A DNA stretch of 64,000 bases from Arsenophonus sp045399315 (lineage in GTDB: Bacteria; Pseudomonadota; Gammaproteobacteria; Enterobacterales; Enterobacteriaceae). A program made the position numbers and the translations under genes. Positions 40,327 to 49,806 of the stretch are shown here, in pieces (position 1 is the stretch's first letter; every line of letters begins with the position of its first letter). Below the pieces are notes generated by a model. The model had not been told where the DNA came from. It did not search any database and was given only the letters and a program-made list of their open reading frames with translations. Location of the stretch: NCBI GenBank assembly GCA_045399315.1, contig DAYVGO010000005.1:186001-250000 (forward strand). Direction: 5' to 3'.

Positions 40327-40941
40327 ATGTTTACAGGCATAGTAAAACGAAAAGGAACAATAGTTGCTGTGGAAGATAGTGTTAATTTCCGTACTTATAC
40401 CGTCCAATTTCCTAGCGAATTACTAGCTGGTTTAGAAACAGGCGCTTCTGTCGCCAATAATGGATGTTGTTTATCTGTTACTCATATTGATGGTAATAAA
40501 GTAAGTTTTGATTTAATGAAGGAGACCTTGCGACTGACAAATTTAGGCAGTTTAAAACCAGGCGATAGGGTAAATCTAGAAAGATCGGCAAAATATGGTG
40601 ATGAAATTGGAGGCCATATTATGTCGGGTCATATCGTTACCACGGCAGAAATAGCCAAAATTTTTAAAGCCGAAAATAATATCCAAATTTGGTTTTATGT
40701 GTATGATAAACAATTAATGAAATATATTCTGTATAAGGGCTTTATTGGCGTTGATGGCATTAGTTTAACGGTAGGTGATGTAGTCAATAATCGTTTTTGT
40801 GTGCATCTTATCCCAGAAACTATTGCGCGTACCACCATTGCCGAAAAGCGTCTCGGTGATAAGGTTAATATTGAAATTGATGTTCATACTCAAGCAGTTG
40901 TTGATACTGTTGAACGGGTAATGTCTCAGAAGATATTGTGA
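40327..40941 (+). CDS. ribC: Riboflavin synthase alpha subunit
   Basis: It dismutates two 6,7-dimethyl-8-ribityllumazine molecules into riboflavin. Two lumazine-binding repeats are seen: MFTGIVKRKGTIVAV with NNGCCLSVTHI in the first half, and GGHIMSGHIVTTAEI with KGFIGVDGISLTVGDV in the second. It has 204 residues against 213 in E. coli; the tail after ERVMSQKIL is shorter. The gene is called ribC in E. coli and ribE in other naming. It is kept intact, consistent with B-vitamin synthesis being retained. Confidence 0.95.
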   Translation: MFTGIVKRKGTIVAVEDSVNFRTYTVQFPSELLAGLETGASVANNGCCLSVTHIDGNKVSFDLMKETLRLTNLGSLKPGDRVNLERSAKYGDEIGGHIMSGHIVTTAEIAKIFKAENNIQIWFYVYDKQLMKYILYKGFIGVDGISLTVGDVVNNRFCVHLIPETIARTTIAEKRLGDKVNIEIDVHTQAVVDTVERVMSQKIL

Positions 40942-41330
40942 CAAAGAGTGCTTGCAAAATAGTAGAATTATATTTTAGCTGAGTTTAGCTGTTGCTAACA
41001 ATAGAAACAGTATCCTATAAGCATTTGGTTTAGCTATAGTTTTTTCTTATTAGGTAATAGGTTAACGTCAAAGTTATTTAACTGTGTCCGACCTAGTTGT
41101 TGCTTGCAGATCTATATTTGTAAATAAGATCTATCTAAATGTAAAAATAACTTAGTAAAAATGAGTTGCCAGTATTGAGTGCGGTAATCATCTTATAATA
41201 GCATAGTCTACCCTCGACTGACAGCCCATTTTAAGCTCTCATTTTGTTAATAGCAATTTTCTAACCCGGAGTGCAGGTAGGTAGTTGTCTTAGCTGCTTG
41301 TAATTGTGTTCACTGGTTTGCTGCTGAAGG
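40942..41330. other. Spacer where cfa would be expected
   Basis: In E. coli cfa lies between ribC and punC. I find no Cfa sequence on either strand in this stretch or up to 42025. The segment is non-coding as far as I can read. Confidence 0.5.
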
Positions 41331-41798
41331 CCTATCGGTTCTTTACTAAGCGACGGTGCTATCTGTGTTATACTTAGTAACCGTTCAGGTATTTCCTGTA
41401 TCCACAGTAAGACGATTCAAGCCTATGATTATGCTCCATTGATATTTATGGATGATCATGTGGCATCTGCAAACGAATTGACCTGCTCTATATTTGCTAA
41501 ATTTCCTAAAATAATTTTTAGTAGCTGTTATCAATTGGGTCACGATTCTGGTAAAGATATTAATGATATTTGCTATTTTCATATTTATGATCCGATATCG
41601 TGGGTTAGAGAAATCAGCACAAAAGTTCTTCAAATAAGTAAAGATAAAATCTTAATAGTATTTGATAAATATGGTAGTTTGGAACCCTCGCAAAATTTTT
41701 TCGCCTTGATAGAATTGAATGGCTTAGATCTTGTTACTGGTGATTTGATTATTTTTTTGGATTTGGACCTGCAGCTGCATCGATCTCTTTTCTATTGA
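41331..41798 (+). pseudogene. Open frame without a good start, unknown
   Basis: The frame is open for about 155 codons from 41331 to the stop at 41798, reading GAICVILSNRSGISCIHSKT, YDYAPLIFMDDHVASANELT and KILIVFDKYGSLEPS. No ATG with a ribosome site exists near the 5' end, so it looks 5'-truncated. The (FMDDH) opening recalls receiver or LuxR-type regulators, but the rest does not support a firm assignment. It replaces cfa in the ancestral order. Confidence 0.4.
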
Positions 41799-42025
41799 GT
41801 TGTAGGGAAATTGCTAACTCGATTAATTTTATATCCGTTTAAAATAATACCTTAACGTAATGTTTTTAAAAATTAATCTAATGGTGTGTTTTACACCTAT
41901 CATCGCTCATATAGCCACTTAAACAATAAGATTCCAATGAAACTTTGACTGAAAAAGCAGCACTTAAAATGTTCTGTTAGTTGAAGTCAGAGATCTGGCA
42001 AACGATCGTTTAAAAATTTTTCTTA

Positions 42026-43226
42026 CTATTCGATGGATAGTGTTATGGTATTGGCTGAGTTATTTTTTTTGCGTCCAGTAACCATTAGCATGGGAACAAT
42101 GGTAGCAACCATAACAGTGTTAGTAGCTAGCAAAGGGTTGGCAATTAAGCTAGAGTTTGCCAGGCTTGTGGTAAAACATAAACCCAGTTGGAGAGTATTT
42201 TGTAAAGCTGTGGCTTTACCACTGTCTTTATGAAAGACACTTAATGCCTTTGACACAGCAATAGGATAGCAAGCGCCATTCATCGCCGTCATACAACAGA
42301 ATTGCAGCAAGAGAGCCAATAAGTTAGGTTGCAAGTACAGGGCAAAGAAACAGATAACTAATACACTTAGTGCATAACCGATAAGAATAATTGACAGCAG
42401 GATGTGGTTTTTTATTTTTGTTATTAAATAACACCCATCATAACCACCGAACATAAAAGCGATAGTTTGCGGTACATAACTGATCCCTATATCCTGAGGA
42501 TCATAACCCATTTTAGTTAAAATAAAGGAAGAACCAGTTTAGCCAGGCAAGAAACCGGCACTACAGGCGGCATAAATTAATACATTGCCGCTAAAAATAG
42601 TAGAACGTAGCAATGTGGTAACAGTGATGGTTGATTTTATTTTGTCCGCTTTTGCAAGGCGATTTTTCCTTGTAAAAAAAGGGCGGCAAAAAAAAGCAAT
42701 ATTCCGATAATAGCTAAAGCAAAAAATATAATTTGCCAGTTATCACCGGTAAATAGCCAAGCACCTAATAGCGGTGCTAAGGTGGGAGAAAGTGCAACTA
42801 AAGGCATGATGGTGGCCAATACTCGTTTAGCGTATTGGCCGCTAAAACGATCGATCACCAGAGCTTGCCAAATTACCGCAGTTGAACAAACACCAACACC
42901 TTGTATAAATCGTAAAATAAGTAATTGCGTACTGTTAGTGATGCACAATGTCGCCAAACAGCTAATAATGAACAGCACAATTCCAATTAATAAAACTGAT
43001 TTTCTGCTAATATGATCAGAAAGTGGTCCCTAACAAAGTTGAGCGAAGGCAAACCCATATAAAAAAAGCTAAGATTTGCACTGATAGTATTTGCTGAGGT
43101 GTTAAGTTGTTGCTACATACACTAAAAGCAGGTAAATACATATCGATGGCCAAAAAGCCCAGCATACTTAAGCCAGCAAGATAAAACAAATGTAAAATTG
43201 CTTTGTTTAGTATTGTTTTTGTTCAT
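42026..43226 (-). pseudogene. punC: punC remnant (MFS purine nucleoside transporter, formerly ydhC)
   Basis: PunC is an MFS transporter for purine nucleosides in E. coli. The remnant begins MNKNNTKQSN, shifts frame before LAGLSMLGFLAIDMYLPAF, and is broken again near 43020. The open piece RFIQGVGVCSTAVIWQALVI to LSPTLAPLLGAWLF is clear. After another shift near 42540, GYDPQDIGISYVPQTIAFMF and GKATALQNTLQLGLCFTTSL reach a normal stop. It is divergent from punR, as in E. coli. At least three frameshifts are present. Confidence 0.88.
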
Positions 43227-43259
43227 AGTAACATTAATAAATTAAAAAAAATTTAACAT

Positions 43260-43287
43260 CGTTATTTATTGTATAAGAGATGATTTT
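43260..43287 (+). repeat. 28-bp inverted repeat, upstream arm
   Basis: This arm lies in the punC-punR intergenic region, before the punR start codon. Its exact reverse complement occurs at 43392-43419 inside punR, 104 bases away. It starts CGTTATTTATTG and ends AGATGATTTT. Confidence 0.95.
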
Positions 43288-43345
43288 TTGTTGTGAAAGG
43301 TTATATTTGCATATTAATATCAAATATTTTGAAAGGTGAATGGCT

Positions 43346-44265
43346 ATGTGGTCTGAGTATTCTCTCGAAGTGATTGATACCGTTAAGAGAGAAAATCATC
43401 TCTTATACAATAAATAACGGGCAGCTTTAGTGCCGCTGCTGCTGAATTACATAGAGTTCCTTCAGCGGTAAGTTATACTGTAAAACAACTGGAAGAGTGG
43501 CTGTGCTGTTCCCTTACTTGAACGACGTTATCGTGATGTTGTGCTTATTGATGCAGGCAGGTTTTTTGTTAAAAATGCACGCAATATTATTAAGACAATG
43601 CGTGAAACAAGCCATTAGTGTCAACAAATTGTCAATAGCTGGCATGGACAATTTAGCATTGTTATCGATAGTATTATTAAGCCACAAAGAGTATTTCAAT
43701 TAATATTAGATTTTTCTCGTCATTTTACTAATATTGAACTCTCTATTTACCAGGAAGTGTATAATGGTGTATGGAAGGCGCTGGTTGATGGTCGAGTAGA
43801 TATTGCGATCGGGGCAACTTGTGTGTCACCTATTGGGGATCGATATAGTTTTCGTGATATGGGATTTATGCCCTGGTCTTGTGTTGCCAGTATCAATCAT
43901 CTTTTAACTTAAATTAGTGGGCTAATTAGTTATCAACAATTACGTAATTATCCAAGTTTATGTTTAGAAGATACCTCTCTTTACTTGCCCAAGCGAGTCA
44001 CTTGGGCATTAGATAACCAAAAACGACTTATCGTACCTGATTGGGAAAGTGGTTTAGCCTGTTTGAAAAATGGATTATGTTTAGGATTTGTGCCAAACAT
44101 CGGGTAGGGCAACTTTGCCAAAAAAATGAATTAAAAATTTTGTAAATTAAGCAACCGCTACCTGATAGTTCTTGTTGTGTTATATGGAATGAAAAAAAAC
44201 ATTCCACAACTTTGAATTGGCTACTGGATTATTTAGGCGATAGTCAAATCCTTAATGCCGAGTAG
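43346..44265 (+). pseudogene. punR: punR remnant (LysR-family regulator, formerly ydhB)
   Basis: PunR activates punC. The start MWSEYSLEVIDTVKR is intact. The coding sequence is then interrupted by a 28-bp inverted copy of its own upstream region (43392-43419). After it FSAAAAELHRVPSAVSYTVK, the helix-turn-helix, resumes in another frame. Further frameshifts occur near 43500 and stops near 43615 and 43911. The effector domain is readable: FQLILDFSRHFTNIELSIYQ and VDGRVDIAIGATCVS, and the end is LGDSQILNAE. Orientation relative to punC and purR matches E. coli. Confidence 0.9.
43392..43419 (-). repeat. 28-bp inverted repeat, arm inside punR
   Basis: This is the exact reverse complement of 43260-43287. 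It sits between the DTVKR and FSAAAAEL codons of punR, where family members have only three or so residues, so it looks inserted. It introduces an in-frame TAA. Confidence 0.95.
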
Positions 44266-44296
44266 CTAACTGATTGATAGCGCTTAAATTAATGCT

Positions 44297-45320
44297 TCAT
44301 CTGCGATAGTCAATAAACGGACCATCGGCAACTGAGCGCTGTTCGATAAGTTCTGTATGTATTTCTATGGCTTGCGCATCTTTTCGTTTGTTAATAATGT
44401 GATCAAGTAGCATGGTAAAAGCCATCTGACCTAAGCGTTCTTTCGATTGGTGAATAGTGGTTAAGGCCGGTGTAAGAAAACATGCATTACACACATTGTC
44501 ATAGCCAATAATAGATATATCTTGAGGTACCCTAATTCCCAACTCATTTGCTGCACAGATAGCACTCATTACCATAATATCACCACCACAAAAAATGGTG
44601 CTAGGTCTTTGTTGGTGATTTAAAATTTGTTTCATAGCGCATAGCCGGAGCCAGGTTTAAAATCACCTTCAACAATCCATTCGTTACGTAGCTTAATGTT
44701 AGCTTCGGTCATAGCATTAAAAAAACTTTGTAGTCGGTGCTACTAGTATTGTGTTTTAATGGCCCACAGATAATACCTAAATCATGATGTCCTCGTTCGA
44801 TAAGATAACGATCGGCCAGATAGCCGTCATAAACCGCATTATCAATGATGACATCGGTACAATCACCATGAACTTGCCCCCAATCCATAACAACCATTGG
44901 AATATTACGGTATTCTTCTAATATCTGAAGTAGTTGTTTTGGATATTCTGAGCACATAATCAGTAAAACATCGACCCGTTTTTGCGCTAATATTTGTAAA
45001 TAGGCTTGTTGTTTATTTAAATTGTTATGCGAATTGCAAAGGATCAGGGTATATCCTTGACTAAAACAGTTGTTTTCTACTGATTCAATCAGTTCTGCAA
45101 AATAAGGGGCTTTATTAGATGTAGCCAGTAAGCCAATGGATTTAGTATGGTTAACTTTCAAACTGTGAGCGACTGCACTGGCAGAATAATTAAGTGTTTT
45201 AATGGCCACCCAAACGATGGTTTTAGTCTCTTCGGTGACAAAACGGGTTTTATTAATTACATGAGATACGGTAGTAGTTGAAACACCTGCCAGTTTTGCC
45301 ACATCCTTAATTGTTGCCAT
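44297..45320 (-). pseudogene. purR: purR remnant (purine repressor)
   Basis: PurR is the LacI-family repressor that uses hypoxanthine or guanine to shut down purine synthesis. The DNA-binding head is intact: MATIKDVAKLAGVSTTTVSH and VINKTRFVTEETK, with the hinge YSASAVAHSLKVNHTKS. The frame runs to RNTSSTDYKVF-type sequence near 44715 and shifts. EWIVEGDFKPGSGY follows in another frame, and the rest from 44635 reads FCGGDIMVMSAICAANELGI to SVADGPFIDYRR. Two frameshifts remove the effector domain. Without PurR the pur regulon would be unrepressed. Confidence 0.93.
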
Positions 45321-45572
45321 AAATTAGAAAGACTCTTGACCCATTCTCAATTCCATTGGTATTTTTTAAAAATTATTGTCATTGATAACTGACAATTAAG
45401 TTACCGGTAAACAGATTATTTTGTCTGATTTGTGATAATAACAAAAGTGTTAATCAATATTTGCTAGCTGATATAATAGAAAATAGCTTTTATTGTTGTA
45501 TGATATCATGACATTGAATTATTTTTTATTACCGAATTTAACAATAGCTAATGACAAAGGTGAGGTGAAGTT

Positions 45573-45656
45573 ATGGATACCGATTTTAAATATGGTTTAT
45601 GTACCGGAGTGGTTGTATTGTTAATGATCATATCTTTTGTTTCTTTTATTTTCTAA
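45573..45656 (+). CDS. ynhF: YnhF-like small membrane protein
   Basis: A 27-residue frame reads MDTDFKYGLCTGVVVLLMII, then SFVSFIF, with the ribosome site AGGTGAGG ahead of the ATG. E. coli YnhF (29 residues, single helix, next to purR) begins MSTDLKFSLVTTIIVLGLIV and is clearly alike. The function is unknown. Being preserved while purR decays is notable. Confidence 0.72.
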   Translation: MDTDFKYGLCTGVVVLLMIISFVSFIF

Positions 45657-45770
45657 TCGTTATTTTGACTTAGGAGTTTTTTATCATTGAAACGATGTTA
45701 TTTTGCCTAATAATTATAGCGTAACCTGCAAGCTGCCCAAATTGGCAGCATTGCGTATAAGCGGTGGCAG

Positions 45771-47501
45771 TTACATCCTTTCTACCGTTTCAATTCCTAG
45801 TGTATCTAAACCAATTTTTAAGGTTTTTTGCGTCAGCAACGCCAGTTTTAGTCGGCTCTCTTTAACGGCATTATTTTCTGCATTTAAAATCGGACAATGT
45901 TCATAAAAACTAGAAAATAAACCAGCCAGGTCATATAAATAAGCGCACATAATATGCGGTAAACCTTCACGAGCAACGGTTAATATTGTTTCTTCAAATT
46001 GTAATAAACGAGTAGCCAATGCTTGTTCATACTGATTTGTTAAAATTACCGGCAGGGATAGTTCGGTTAGATTAATGTTGGCGCGTTTAAAAATGGAGGC
46101 TACACGGGTATAGGCATATTGCATATAAGGTGCAGTATTACCTTCAAAAGCTAACATATTGTCCCAGTCAAAGATGTAATCAGTGGTGCGATTTTTAGAT
46201 AGATCCGCATATTTTACCGCACCGATACCGACTGCATGAATAATCGATGGTAATTCATTTTCGGGTATAGCTGGATTTTTCTGGCGAATAAGATGAGTGG
46301 CCCGTTCAATCGCTTCATCGAGCAAATCTGCTAGTCGGATCGTTCCTCCAGCACGGGTTTTAAAAGGTTTGCCATCTTTGCCTAGCATCATGCCAAGCAT
46401 ATGATGTTCTAGGGTCATTGAATCGGGAATATAGCCGGCTTTACGTACAATCGCACATGCTTGCATCAGGTGTTGATGTTGGCGTGAATCTATATAATAT
46501 AATATGCGATCAGCATGTAGTATTTCATAGCGATATTTTGCGCAAGCAATATCGGTTGTTGTATAGAGATAACCACCATCTTTTTTCTGGATGATCACCC
46601 CCATTGGATCACCATCTTTATTTTTAAATTCGTCAAGGTAGACAACGATAGCGCCATCACTTTCAACGGCTAATCCTTTAGCTATTAAATCAGCAACGAT
46701 AGCAGGTAGCATGTTATTATATAAGCTTTCACCCATCACATCATTTTCCGTCAGGGTGACATTTAAACGATTATAGGTTTGTTGATTTTGCGCCATAGTA
46801 ATATCAACTAATTTACGCCACATTTTACGACAATATTCATCACCAGATTGCAGTTTAACTACATAATTACGCGCAAGTTGAGCAAAGTTTTCATCTTCAT
46901 CATAATGTTTTTTAGCTTCACGATAAAAAGTTTCTAGATCGGCTAAAGCCATATCGGTAGCGTTTTCTTGCTGAACCTTTTCCAGGTACGCAATTAACAT
47001 ACCAAACTGAGTACCCCAATCGCCGATATGGTTGGCTCGTATCACTTTGTGACCTAAAAATTCTAATGTGCGAGCGATAGCATCGCCAATGATGGTGGAA
47101 CGTAGGTGACCAACATGCATCTGTTTTGCGACATTGGGCGCAGAATAGTCAATAACAACTGTTTGTGGTGTAACGCTGGTGATCGCTAATTTTTCATGTT
47201 GCAGATTAAGTTCAATATGTTTAGCTAGCCATTGCTTATCGAGAAAAATATTAATAAAACCAGGTCCTGCTATTTCTACTTTACTGGCAATATCTTCCAA
47301 TTTGAGCAGAGGCAATATTTTTTCAGCCAATTGACGGGGAGGAATACCTATTTTCTTAGCCACCGACATAACACCATTCGCTTGGTAATCACCAAATTGG
47401 GCTTTGGTCGAAGGACGTATGTGCGCTTCACTATCTGTAGGAGCCCCTGCGGCGATTAATGCATTACTAATTTTTTCTGAAAGAAGAGCCTGAATATTCA
47501 C
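45771..47501 (-). CDS. argS: Arginyl-tRNA synthetase
   Basis: Class I synthetase charging tRNA-Arg. It has 576 residues, one less than E. coli. The start MNIQALLSEKISNALIAAGA matches. The HIGH-type motif is HVGHLRSTIIGD after YSAPNVAKQM. The second site reads MLGKDGKPFKTRAGGTIRLA, the variant found in enterobacterial ArgS in place of a KMSKS. The C-terminal anticodon-binding region NRTTDYIFDWDNMLAFEGNT to DTLGIETVERM is complete. It is intact and has an AT-rich spacer upstream. Confidence 0.97.
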   Translation of the reverse strand: MNIQALLSEKISNALIAAGAPTDSEAHIRPSTKAQFGDYQANGVMSVAKKIGIPPRQLAEKILPLLKLEDIASKVEIAGPGFINIFLDKQWLAKHIELNLQHEKLAITSVTPQTVVIDYSAPNVAKQMHVGHLRSTIIGDAIARTLEFLGHKVIRANHIGDWGTQFGMLIAYLEKVQQENATDMALADLETFYREAKKHYDEDENFAQLARNYVVKLQSGDEYCRKMWRKLVDITMAQNQQTYNRLNVTLTENDVMGESLYNNMLPAIVADLIAKGLAVESDGAIVVYLDEFKNKDGDPMGVIIQKKDGGYLYTTTDIACAKYRYEILHADRILYYIDSRQHQHLMQACAIVRKAGYIPDSMTLEHHMLGMMLGKDGKPFKTRAGGTIRLADLLDEAIERATHLIRQKNPAIPENELPSIIHAVGIGAVKYADLSKNRTTDYIFDWDNMLAFEGNTAPYMQYAYTRVASIFKRANINLTELSLPVILTNQYEQALATRLLQFEETILTVAREGLPHIMCAYLYDLAGLFSSFYEHCPILNAENNAVKESRLKLALLTQKTLKIGLDTLGIETVERM

Positions 47502-48033
47502 CTGATTACCTTAATGATGAAGATAGCTGTTGTGTCCGACGAATAATATACATCTATGAGGGTCGTGATAAAAATAGCCGGTTTTATACCATAATTAACT
47601 ATTCACATGCTACTAATCAACTATTTGATCGATAACTTTATTGTTAATAATTAATATTAGATAAGTTCACTTTTATATCATCTTGTATATCATCTTGCTG
47701 CATGACAATAGAAGTTTTTTATTTAACCTTAAAAAGTGTTCTCTGTTTAAAATTGTAATTTTGATTAGAAATATTAATTTAAAAAATAGGTTATGTTAAG
47801 TCTCTTTATTTTATAGATTAAAAATTATCTTCATGAAAAGTTCAAAATATATTGAATTTTTGTTATTAAAAATTGGTAATGTTTTATAATAAAATATTAT
47901 CCTTTTTCATTAAAATTAATTACTTGTAGTAATTACTGTTTGAAAAAACGGGATTTTATTTGCAGAATAATAAGCTTATTAATTGATAATTAAAAAATAG
48001 AAATAACAATAATTAATTAGAGGTGGCAGTGTT
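47502..48033. other. Divergent argS-cutC promoter region
   Basis: About 530 AT-rich bases lie between the two divergent genes. A 12-base direct repeat (TATATCATCTTG twice, about 47672-47695) is the only structure noted. No gene remnant is seen; yecM, which accompanies cutC in E. coli, is absent. Confidence 0.5.
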
Positions 48034-48795
48034 ATGATAACTCTTGAAATTTGCTGCTATGGGGCTAAATGTGCCCTAATTGCACAAAAATTTGGCGCTG
48101 ATCGTATTGAACTTTGTTCCAGTCCTGCTGAAGGTGGATTAACACCTAGTTATGGTTGTTTAAAACAGACCATAAATACAGTAACAATTCCGGTTCATCC
48201 AATTGTACGCCCTAGAGGAGGGGATTTTTGTTACAGTGATAGTGAGTTTGACACTATCAAATATGATATTGAATTTATCAGAGAATTAGGATTTCCAGGG
48301 GTAGTTTATGGGGTATTAAACAGAGAGGGACATATTGATATGCCACGCATGCGGATTTTGAAAGCACTATCTGGTGATATGGCGGTCACTTTTCATCGTG
48401 CTTTTGATATGTGCATTAGTCCAGAGCAGGCTTATTTACAACTTACTGAGCTTGGTGTTGCGCGTATATTAACCTCAGGTCAGCAGCAGAATGCTGAATT
48501 AGGTTTACCCCTATTGAAAAAATTAAATGCATTATCTAGTCAAACTGCAAATGGACCCATTATCATGGCCGGCTATGGAGTAAAATTATCAAATTTACAG
48601 AAATTTATTGATGCTGGTTTACCAGAGATACATACTTCTGCCGGAAAAGTGATGTCATCGACAATGAACTACCGTAAAGCAGGAGTGACGATGAGTTCTA
48701 ATATTATGGAGATGGATGAATTTACCCATTATTATGTCGATAGTGATATGGTGGAAGCAATGAGGAATTTATTAGCTATTGTCAATTATGATTGA
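48034..48795 (+). CDS. cutC: CutC, copper homeostasis family protein
   Basis: CutC is a cytosolic TIM-barrel protein linked to copper tolerance, though its chemistry is unsettled. It has 253 residues against 248 in E. coli. Family blocks are AQKFGADRIELCSSPAEGGL, IVRPRGGDFCYSDSEFDTIK, VTFHRAFDMC and ILTSGQQQNAELGL, with the terminal EIHTSAGKVM. A GAGGTGG site precedes the ATG. It is intact and ends at a two-way terminator shared with the cmoB remnant. Confidence 0.94.
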   Translation: MITLEICCYGAKCALIAQKFGADRIELCSSPAEGGLTPSYGCLKQTINTVTIPVHPIVRPRGGDFCYSDSEFDTIKYDIEFIRELGFPGVVYGVLNREGHIDMPRMRILKALSGDMAVTFHRAFDMCISPEQAYLQLTELGVARILTSGQQQNAELGLPLLKKLNALSSQTANGPIIMAGYGVKLSNLQKFIDAGLPEIHTSAGKVMSSTMNYRKAGVTMSSNIMEMDEFTHYYVDSDMVEAMRNLLAIVNYD

Positions 48796-48812
48796 TAATG
48801 AGTCTAGCATAA

Positions 48813-48845
48813 TGACGGTATTGGATACCGTCATATTTACTTTTT
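48813..48845. terminator. Two-way terminator between cutC and cmoB
   Basis: TGACGGTAT pairs perfectly with ATACCGTCA (9 bp) around a three-base loop at 48813-48833. A T-rich tail follows on the plus strand, so cutC would stop here. Confidence 0.85.
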
Positions 48846-49806
48846 TTGGCAACCAAAGTAGCACGTAAAGGAGTTGGATAACCTTCAACGGTCAATTGAT
48901 TGTTATTTGGATCAAGAAAATCTGCTAATGATTCAGTTGCCATCCAGGCAGTTTTCCGTTGTTCTTAGGTGGTTGTTGCTGTTTGATTAACAATATGCAC
49001 ATCACAGAAACCACATTTTTGCAGCTAGATTTTGAGCATTTTAGCTGATGGAATAAAGTAGACATTACGCATCTGAGCGTAACGTTTATTAGGTATTAAG
49101 CATTGCTTTTCATCATCTTCGATGACTAAACTCTCTAATACCAATTCACCACCGGAAACTAATTGATTTTTTAGTTGATAAAGATGGTCTAATGGTGAGC
49201 GGTGATGATAAAATACTCCCATTGAGAATACCGTATCAAAGGCGGCTAGGGTAAGAAGTTGCTCAATGCCTAATGGTAATAGATGTGCTCGTTAATCATT
49301 ATCAATTAATTTGCGTACTGCTTCAAATTGACATAGAAATAGCTGAGTAGGATCAATACCGATTACAGATTTTGCCCCTTCACCAACCATTCGCCACATG
49401 TGATAGCCATTACCGTATCTGACATCGAGTATCAGTTTATCTGTTGGTGGTGAAAGATAAGGTAGTATACGTTGCCATTTCCAATCCGAACGCCATTCTC
49501 TATCAATGTTAATATTGTATAGGGAAAACAGACCCTTCCACCAGGGCATTAAACTAATTAACAGCTGTTTGATCTGTTGCTTGTCTTTTAAACAAAGAGG
49601 ATACTTATTTTTAGCGATCACAACGGTTTTTAGATCTAGTTGGTTAGGTGTCATTGTAGGTAAATTTTGTACTATTTTTTGCCAACCTTTGAATTGCCCA
49701 TGTTGACTGTTTTTTTCCATTGTTCAATTTGGCCTGGTAGTGTTTCTAATCAATGATTAAGTGGCTCGACAGAGATTTGTTGATAAAAATGTGCAAAGTC
49801 TATCAT
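48841..49806 (-). pseudogene. cmoB: cmoB remnant (tRNA U34 carboxymethyltransferase)
   Basis: CmoB transfers the carboxymethyl group of Cx-SAM onto ho5U34 of tRNAs to make cmo5U. The 5' end MIDFAHFYQQISVEPLNH is followed by a TGA in place of Trp. The frame then reads WRSDWKWQRILPYLSPPTDK and GIDPTQLFLCQFEAVRKLID. TAA, TAG and TAA codons follow, replacing Gln, Trp and Glu, with an otherwise readable AFDTVFSMGVFYHHRSPLDH and NKRYAQMRNVYFIPSA. The SAM-binding DVGCGSG motif is altered to DVRYGNG. The start overlaps the cmoA stop by one base. Confidence 0.93.

Noticed and set aside
43260..43419. 28-bp inverted repeats as terminal repeats of an insertion element
   Set aside because: The 104 bases between the arms are native punR start codons and leader in normal order, no target duplication is seen, and there is no room for a transposase.
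47672..47695. 12-base direct repeat as the start of a CRISPR or satellite
   Set aside because: Only two copies, no spacer pattern and AT-rich context; probably slippage. No CRISPR array was seen anywhere in the window.
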